Assembly (NCBI GenBank): GCA_934512155.1
Contig: CAKSWS010000021.1
Coordinates: 1 to 26,501 of the forward strand
From: an uncultured Eubacterium sp.
Lineage (GTDB): Bacteria; Bacillota; Clostridia; Oscillospirales; Acutalibacteraceae
Length of the DNA stretch: 26,501 nt
Direction of reading: 5' to 3'
Each line of letters starts with the position of its first letter. Within the stretch, counting starts at the first letter, position 1. Shown piece by piece: positions 22,670 through 26,501 of this stretch. Made by a program: the position numbers and the translations under genes. A model generated the notes under the pieces. The model was given only the letters and a program-made list of their open reading frames with translations. It ran no database searches and had not been told where the DNA came from.

Positions 22670-23572
22670 ATGTCTAAATGGGATAAGGATTATATAGAAC
22701 TTTGTAAAAGAATTTTGAACGAAGGTATAGAAACTGAAAACAGAACAGGTAATAATACTGTTAAAGTACCATCACACCATTTTCATTTTGATTTGTCAAA
22801 GGAGTTTCCCGTGTTAACAACAAAACAGTTGTTTATGCGCCAGGCAGTTTTGGAAATGCTGTGGATATATCAGGCACAGTCAAATGATGTAAGATGGTTG
22901 CAGGAACGTGATGTTAAAATTTGGAATGAGTGGGAAATAGACGAAAACGGATTTTGGAATGCAACGCAAATGCTGCCGGATGAAAACGGAAATCTTGTTA
23001 AAACCGAAGTGCATAAAAATTTCGGCAAAGAATATGCCCATACAATAGGCACGGCTTACGGTTATATTGTTAAAAAATTTCAAATGACTCAAAATCTTAT
23101 TGATAAAATTAAAAATCATCCTGAAGACAGAAGAATGATTATGACTCTTTGGCAAAATGATTATTTGGATACTGCTGTTTTACCAAGCTGTGTTTGGAGC
23201 AGTGAATGGGATGTTACCGACGGAAAATTAAATTGTTGGGTTCATCAAAGAAGCTGTGATGTTCCGTTAGGTCTTCCTTTTAATGTTACGCAGTATGCGG
23301 TTTTACTGGAAATGTTGGCGCAGGTTTGCGGTTTAAAACCCGGCACGATTGATTGGAGCATAAAGGATGCCCACATTTATGTAAATCAAATTGAAGGAAT
23401 TAAAGAACAAATCAGAAGAATGGATGAAGAGGGCGATTTGCCGGCTCCTGAATTTTGGCTTAATCCTGATGTTAAAGACTTTTTTGAATTTGATAACAGC
23501 CGTGATTGCCGAGATGTAAAACTTATAAATTATAAGCATTTGGGTAAAATTTCATTCCCGATTTCTCAGTAA
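22670..23572 (+). CDS. thyA: Thymidylate synthase (ThyA type)
   Basis: ThyA methylates dUMP to dTMP using 5,10-methylene-THF and releases dihydrofolate. The 300-residue protein carries ENRTGNNTVKV (24-33, phosphate-binding Arg), catalytic Cys174 in VLPSCVW, and QRSCDVPLGLPFNVTQYA (193-210, phosphate-binding Arg and dUMP-specific Asn). AHIYVNQIEG (234-243) holds the dUMP-contacting His and Tyr. It departs from the textbook enzyme in three places: LPSCVWSSEW replaces LPPCH...QF, an insert-like stretch lies at 90-128 before GTAYGYIVKKF, and it ends PISQ rather than APVAV. The start follows GAAAGGA by 11 bases. folA is 62 bases downstream, matching the need to recycle dihydrofolate. Confidence 0.95.
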   Translation: MSKWDKDYIELCKRILNEGIETENRTGNNTVKVPSHHFHFDLSKEFPVLTTKQLFMRQAVLEMLWIYQAQSNDVRWLQERDVKIWNEWEIDENGFWNATQMLPDENGNLVKTEVHKNFGKEYAHTIGTAYGYIVKKFQMTQNLIDKIKNHPEDRRMIMTLWQNDYLDTAVLPSCVWSSEWDVTDGKLNCWVHQRSCDVPLGLPFNVTQYAVLLEMLAQVCGLKPGTIDWSIKDAHIYVNQIEGIKEQIRRMDEEGDLPAPEFWLNPDVKDFFEFDNSRDCRDVKLINYKHLGKISFPISQ

Positions 23573-23594
23573 ATTTTAGATGGATTTGACTTAA

Positions 23595-23613
23595 ATAAAG
23601 CTGATTGCTTTAT
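23595..23613 (+). repeat. Small inverted repeat between thyA and folA
   Basis: ATAAAGC (23595-23601) and GCTTTAT (23607-23613) form a perfect 7-bp stem with a 5-base loop just upstream of the folA ribosome site GGAAAG. There is no T-run, so it is not a terminator. It could affect folA translation or stabilise the 3' end of thyA mRNA. Confidence 0.35.
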
Positions 23614-23634
23614 GGTCGGAAAGATATGTGTTTT

Positions 23635-24111
23635 ATGAAAATTTCTGTTATAGCCGCAGTCGGCAAAAATAATGAGCTTGGAAAAAATAACGATTTGATT
23701 TGGCATTTTCACAGTGATATGGTGTTTTTTAGGGAAACTACAACCGGCTCAACGGTTTTAATGGGCAGAAAAACATTTGAATCTTTGCCAAAGGCATTAC
23801 CTAAAAGAAAAAATGTTGTTATTACTCGCAACTTGAATTACAGAGCAGAGGGTGCAACCGTTTGCAAATCTGTGGAAGAGGCTCTTGAGCTTTGTAAAGA
23901 TGATGAAAAAGTTTTTGTTATAGGCGGCGGAGAAATATATAAACAGCTTTTGCCTGTGGCAACGGAAATTTATTTGACAGAGGTTGACGATGAATGTTCG
24001 GATGCAGATACGTTTTTCCCTGCCTTTGACAAAAGTAAATATAAGAAAGAAATAATTGCCGAAAATGAAGAAAATTCAATTAAGTTCACTCACGTAAAAT
24101 ATTCATTGTAA
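23635..24111 (+). CDS. folA: Dihydrofolate reductase
   Basis: FolA reduces dihydrofolate, the by-product of ThyA, to tetrahydrofolate with NADPH. The 158-residue length is standard. Motifs are ISVIAAVGKNNELGKNNDLI (3-22), the active-site acid in HSDMVFFRETT, VLMGRKTFESLP, KNVVITRN, and the NADPH-binding FVIGGGEIYKQLLP followed by IYLTEVD. The ATG at 23635 lies 11 bases after GGAAAG. An in-frame ATG nine bases upstream is too close to that site. The strong infC promoter begins only seven bases after its stop. Confidence 0.96.
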   Translation: MKISVIAAVGKNNELGKNNDLIWHFHSDMVFFRETTTGSTVLMGRKTFESLPKALPKRKNVVITRNLNYRAEGATVCKSVEEALELCKDDEKVFVIGGGEIYKQLLPVATEIYLTEVDDECSDADTFFPAFDKSKYKKEIIAENEENSIKFTHVKYSL

Positions 24112-24117
24112 TTAGTG

Positions 24118-24146
24118 TTGACAACGGGGGTTTTTTGTGTTAATAT
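24118..24146 (+). promoter_or_regulatory. Strong promoter of infC-rpmI-rplT
   Basis: A consensus TTGACA at 24118-24123, a 17-base spacer, and TAATAT at 24141-24146 with TG at 24138-24139. It is the best -35 in the window, as expected for a ribosomal operon. Transcription would start near 24153. Confidence 0.88.
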
Positions 24147-24152
24147 ATTTGC

Positions 24153-24281
24153 ACAATAAAGAAGAACACACCCGTTCTCCCCTTAAACTTCAGTGAAAAG
24201 GGCAATATTTCAGGTTGAATTATTGATTAAGTGCGGGCATTTTGTGTTCGCACTTTTAATTTTTTTAAAGAGGTGTTTTAT
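24153..24281 (+). promoter_or_regulatory. infC leader RNA with attenuator (L20-leader type)
   Basis: The 129-base untranslated leader can fold in two ways. In one, AAGTGCG (24229-24235) pairs with CGCACTT (24249-24255) and is followed by TTTTAATTTTTTT, an intrinsic terminator ahead of infC. In the other, GAACACACCC (24164-24173) pairs with GGG (24235-24237) and TGTGTTC (24243-24249), which uses terminator bases and would prevent termination. A middle hairpin pairs CCCTT (24180-24184) with AAGGG (24198-24202). In Bacillus, L20 binding to the infC leader promotes early termination, so the same feedback by RplT is likely here. The assignment rests on position and pairing, not on a covariance search. 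Confidence 0.72.
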
Positions 24282-24800
24282 ATCAGCAAGGAAGCCCCAC
24301 AGCTTAACAGTGAAATCAAAGATAAAGAACTTCGTGTAATTACTGCTGACGGTGAGCAGCTTGGCATTATGAGTGCGAAAGACGCTATTCATGAGGCTGA
24401 AAAAAGAGGTCAGGATTTAGTTAAAATCGCTCCTCAGGCAAAACCGCCGGTTGCTAAAATTATGGATTACAGTAAGTTCCGTTATGAACAGGCTAAGCGT
24501 GAAAAAGAAAATCGCAAAAAGCAAAAAACTGTTGAAACAAAAGAAATTCGTCTTTCACTTAATATTGATATAGGCGATTTTAACACAAAAGTAAATCAAG
24601 CAAAAAAATTCCTTTCCAAAGGGGATAAGTTAAAGGTTTCTATCCGTCTTCGTGGTCGTGAAATGGCACATGCGGATTTGGGTACAGCCAATATGCAAAG
24701 ATTTGCAGAGGCACTTGGCGAAGATATTAATATTGATAAAGCACCAAAGCTTGAAGGACGTCAAATTTTAATGTTCGTTTCTTCAAAAGCAAGCAAGTAA
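24282..24800 (+). CDS. infC: Translation initiation factor IF-3 (ATC start codon)
   Basis: IF-3 binds the 30S subunit, blocks premature 50S joining and checks the start codon. The 172-residue protein has the amino domain (about 1-75, with DGEQLGIMSAKDAI and PPVAKIMDYSKFRYE), a lysine-rich linker, and the carboxy domain (about 85-170, with TKEIRLSLNI and VSIRLRGREMAH). The start is the rare codon ATC. The protein should begin ISKEAPQLN, as family members do, and AGAGGTG at 24269-24275 is six bases before ATC 24282. No ATG lies in this region; an in-frame GTG at 24273 is inside the ribosome site. Rare infC starts let IF-3 repress its own translation. rpmI and rplT follow. Confidence 0.95.
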   Translation: MSKEAPQLNSEIKDKELRVITADGEQLGIMSAKDAIHEAEKRGQDLVKIAPQAKPPVAKIMDYSKFRYEQAKREKENRKKQKTVETKEIRLSLNIDIGDFNTKVNQAKKFLSKGDKLKVSIRLRGREMAHADLGTANMQRFAEALGEDINIDKAPKLEGRQILMFVSSKASK

Positions 24801-24821
24801 ATTATATTGGAGGAATAAATT

Positions 24822-25019
24822 ATGCCAAAGATTAAAACACACAGCGGCGCTAAAAAGCGTTTCAAAACAACAAAAAGCGGCAAGGTAAAGCGTGCACATG
24901 CTTATACCTCACACATTCTTACAAAAAAATCAACAAAGCGTAAGAGAAATCTTCGTAAAACAGCTGTTGGTGATGTAACAAACCAGAAGCAGATGAAGAG
25001 ACTTGTTCCTTACAAATAA
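24822..25019 (+). CDS. rpmI: 50S ribosomal protein L35
   Basis: The 65-residue, very basic protein has the standard L35 beginning [20 protein letters not shown] and the conserved [17 protein letters not shown] core, ending LVPYK. It is a structural protein of the large ribosomal subunit. GGAGG at 24809-24813 precedes the ATG. It is the middle gene of infC-rpmI-rplT and should be controlled by the leader upstream of infC. Confidence 0.98.
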   Translation: MPKIKTHSGAKKRFKTTKSGKVKRAHAYTSHILTKKSTKRKRNLRKTAVGDVTNQKQMKRLVPYK

Positions 25020-25071
25020 AAAGAATTTTTAGAAGAATTATCGTTTAACTATTATCGGAGGTATTTAAGTT

Positions 25072-25425
25072 ATGGCAAGAATTAAAGGCGCTATGGCAAC
25101 TCGTAAAAGAAGAAAGAAAGTATTAAAAGCTGCCAAAGGTTATTACGGAAGCAAGCACCGTCTTTTTAAAACAGCAAAACAGGCTGTTATGAAGAGCGGT
25201 CAATACGCATACATCGGCAGAAAGCAAAAGAAGAGAGAATTCCGCAGAATGTGGATTACTCGTATTTCAGCTGCTTGCAAAATGAACGGCATTAACTATT
25301 CAACATTTATGAATGGCCTTAAAAAAGCTGGTGTTGACCTTAACAGAAAAATGCTTTCTGAAATTGCAATTTCAGACCCTGAAGTATTTGCAACACTTGT
25401 TGAAACAGCAAAGGCTGCTCTCTAA
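25072..25425 (+). CDS. rplT: 50S ribosomal protein L20
   Basis: The 117-residue protein binds 23S rRNA early in large-subunit assembly and is the usual repressor of its own operon. It starts [18 protein letters not shown], has the long basic amino-terminal extension (residues 1-60), and a globular carboxy domain with [20 protein letters not shown]. It is full length. CGGAGG at 25055-25060 is the ribosome site. The presence of a conditional terminator upstream of infC fits L20 feedback. A strong terminator follows. Confidence 0.98.
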   Translation: MARIKGAMATRKRRKKVLKAAKGYYGSKHRLFKTAKQAVMKSGQYAYIGRKQKKREFRRMWITRISAACKMNGINYSTFMNGLKKAGVDLNRKMLSEIAISDPEVFATLVETAKAAL

Positions 25426-25436
25426 TACTGATTTTT

Positions 25437-25465
25437 AAGACTCGGATTATTCCGAGTCTTTTTTA
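25437..25465 (+). terminator. Intrinsic terminator after rplT
   Basis: A perfect 10-bp stem AAGACTCGGA (25437-25446) with TCCGAGTCTT (25451-25460), a TTAT loop and a T-run. Confidence 0.95.
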
Positions 25466-25496
25466 TTAAAAAGTTTTAATTTATTCAATTTTAGTG

Positions 25497-25525
25497 TTGC
25501 AATTTTATTCTATATAATATATTAT
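25497..25525 (+). promoter_or_regulatory. Promoter of the TrmH-like methyltransferase gene
   Basis: TTGCAA at 25497-25502 and TATTAT at 25520-25525 are 17 bases apart. Other TATAAT-like strings overlap (25513-25518 and 25523-25528), so the exact start is uncertain in this very AT-rich stretch. Confidence 0.5.
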
Positions 25526-25603
25526 AATTTATATCTTAAAAGAAACAGTGATTTTCTTAAACTAATGTAAATGTAAACATAAATAAAGCCGAGGTGTTTC
25601 GGT

Positions 25604-26386
25604 ATGGAAAAAATCACAAGCAAAAATAATGAATTAATAAAAAGAGTACGCAAGCTTTTCACTTCTCGTAAAGCAAGGGTTGAAAATAACCGATTTGTTT
25701 TAGAGGGTGCAAGGCTTTGTTTTGATGCTTTGAATTCTGATTACAAAATTGAATATTTGTTTTTAACTGAAAGTGCTTGTGATAAATACCGCTCTAAATG
25801 TGCCGATTTGCAAAACGGTGCGGAAAAAGCTTATTTAATATCCGACGATGTTGCAAAAAAGCTAAGCGACACTGAAAACACCCAAGGTGTTTTTGCTGTT
25901 TGCAAAATTCCTGAAAATGATTTTAAGGTAGAAATAGGCAAAAAGTATATTGCTCTTGATTGCTTGCAGGACCCGGCAAATTTGGGCGCCGTATCAAGAA
26001 CGGCGGAAGCCCTTGGAATAAACGGTGCAATTTGTTTTAATTGTTGCGATATGTTTAACCCCAAGGCGTTGCGTGCTTCAATGGGAAGTTTGTTAAGATT
26101 GCCTGTTATTGTAAGCAATAATCTTTGTGCCGATATTGAAAAAGCCAAAGAAAAAGGATTTGCGGTTTATGCTGCGGTTCCCGATTCTTCGGCAAAAGAT
26201 ATTACAACTGTTAATTTTCCCGATTCTTCAATTATGATTATAGGAAACGAGGGGAACGGAATTTCAAAAGAAGTGCAAAATGCCGCATCTTGCCTTGTAA
26301 CAATTAATATGCGTGGCAGGGCGGAAAGCTTAAACGCTTCAATGGCAGGAGCCATTGCAATGTGGGAAATGCTTAGGAGTGATTAA
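25604..26386 (+). CDS. TrmH/SpoU family RNA 2'-O-methyltransferase
   Basis: The 260-residue enzyme transfers a methyl group from SAM to a ribose 2'-OH in tRNA or rRNA. The amino-terminal substrate-binding domain (about 1-100) includes RFVLEGARLCFDAL. The SPOUT domain with its trefoil knot shows motif 1 QDPANLGAVSRTAEALG (122-138), motif 2 IGNEGNGIS and motif 3 MRGRAESLNASMAGAIA. Members next to rplT or pheS are often called YsgA or RlmB-like; the target nucleotide cannot be read here. GAGGTG precedes the ATG by seven bases. The next gene starts with GTG immediately after the TAA, so the two are coupled. Confidence 0.93.
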   Translation: MEKITSKNNELIKRVRKLFTSRKARVENNRFVLEGARLCFDALNSDYKIEYLFLTESACDKYRSKCADLQNGAEKAYLISDDVAKKLSDTENTQGVFAVCKIPENDFKVEIGKKYIALDCLQDPANLGAVSRTAEALGINGAICFNCCDMFNPKALRASMGSLLRLPVIVSNNLCADIEKAKEKGFAVYAAVPDSSAKDITTVNFPDSSIMIIGNEGNGISKEVQNAASCLVTINMRGRAESLNASMAGAIAMWEMLRSD

Positions 26387-26501
26387 GTGAACAGCAAAAA
26401 ATCAGTTTATTGGATTTGGCTTTCGTTGGCTCTCGGCGAAGGTTCTTTATCCAAAGAAATTATTGATGATTTTGGAACTGCCGAGAATATTTATAATTCA
26501 A
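26387..26501 (+). CDS. dprA: DNA processing protein DprA, amino-terminal fragment cut by the window edge
   Basis: The frame opens with GTG at 26387, directly after the stop of the methyltransferase gene, with TTAGGAG at 26373-26379 seven bases upstream. It runs off the window after 38 codons. The visible part, VYWIWLSLALGEGSLSKEI followed by IDDFGTAENIYN, matches the sterile-alpha-motif-like amino end of DprA/Smf proteins (typically YWLWLSLIPGLG and YFGSPEAI). DprA loads RecA on incoming single-stranded DNA during transformation. The Rossmann core lies beyond the window, so the call rests on these 38 residues. Confidence 0.75.
   Translation, partial: MNSKKSVYWIWLSLALGEGSLSKEIIDDFGTAENIYNS

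Noticed and set aside
24123..24176. AACGGG (24123-24128) pairing with CCCGTT (24171-24176)
   Set aside because: The left arm lies in the promoter spacer and would not be in the infC transcript; it could form only in read-through RNA from thyA-folA.
1..26501. CRISPR arrays, insertion sequences, tRNA or rRNA genes
   Set aside because: No regularly spaced repeats, transposase motifs, terminal inverted repeats or cloverleaf sequences were seen on either strand.

Overview
The window is about 26.5 kb of AT-rich DNA. Genes are tightly packed and almost all lie on the + strand. They have strong Shine-Dalgarno sites, several TTG or GTG starts, TTGACA/TATAAT-type promoters and short intrinsic terminators. 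The protein families point to a low-GC Gram-positive anaerobe of the class Clostridia, probably a gut Oscillospirales-type organism: a clostridial-type ThyA, CDP-glycerol glycerophosphotransferases, SLH modules of clostridial style, an infC-rpmI-rplT operon with a leader attenuator, and MltG. That placement is inference; there is no rRNA in the window. No mobile element, CRISPR array, tRNA or pseudogene was recognised, and no gap between genes exceeds about 200 bases.

Layout. 1-3673 is a mixed left flank: two small unknown membrane proteins, an O6-alkylguanine-DNA alkyltransferase, an XRE-type regulator with a zinc ribbon, a SAM methyltransferase and a GNAT acetyltransferase. 3790-8032 holds ilvD followed by two unknown membrane proteins and a polysaccharide-export type ABC ATPase that carries S-layer homology (SLH) repeats at its C-terminus. 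It closes with a perfect 15-bp terminator shared with the convergent yebC, the only minus-strand gene. 9028-14917 holds glyA, two tandem CDP-glycerol glycerophosphotransferase-family genes, a fold-type I aminotransferase and trpS. 15077-19886 is a five-gene operon with its own extended -10 promoter and terminator: SCP2-like protein, HemL-like class III aminotransferase, transketolase N-half, transketolase C-half, second SCP2-like protein. 20075-22543 is pyk-mltG, 22670-24111 is thyA-folA, and 24118-25425 is infC-rpmI-rplT with its leader. A TrmH/SpoU RNA methyltransferase and the first codons of dprA end the window.

How the genes fit together. Much of the window is housekeeping: translation (infC, rpmI, rplT, trpS, yebC, rRNA/tRNA methylation), one-carbon and nucleotide metabolism (glyA, thyA, folA), glycolysis and branched-chain amino acids. 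Two surface-polymer modules (the ABC ATPase and the CDP-glycerol transferases) suggest teichoic-acid-like or secondary wall polymer synthesis, but no classical export permease is visible.

The two places most likely to hold new biology are the SLH-tailed cytoplasmic ABC ATPase with its unknown membrane neighbours, and the operon in which a split transketolase and an orphan HemL-like aminotransferase are bracketed by two SCP2-like proteins.
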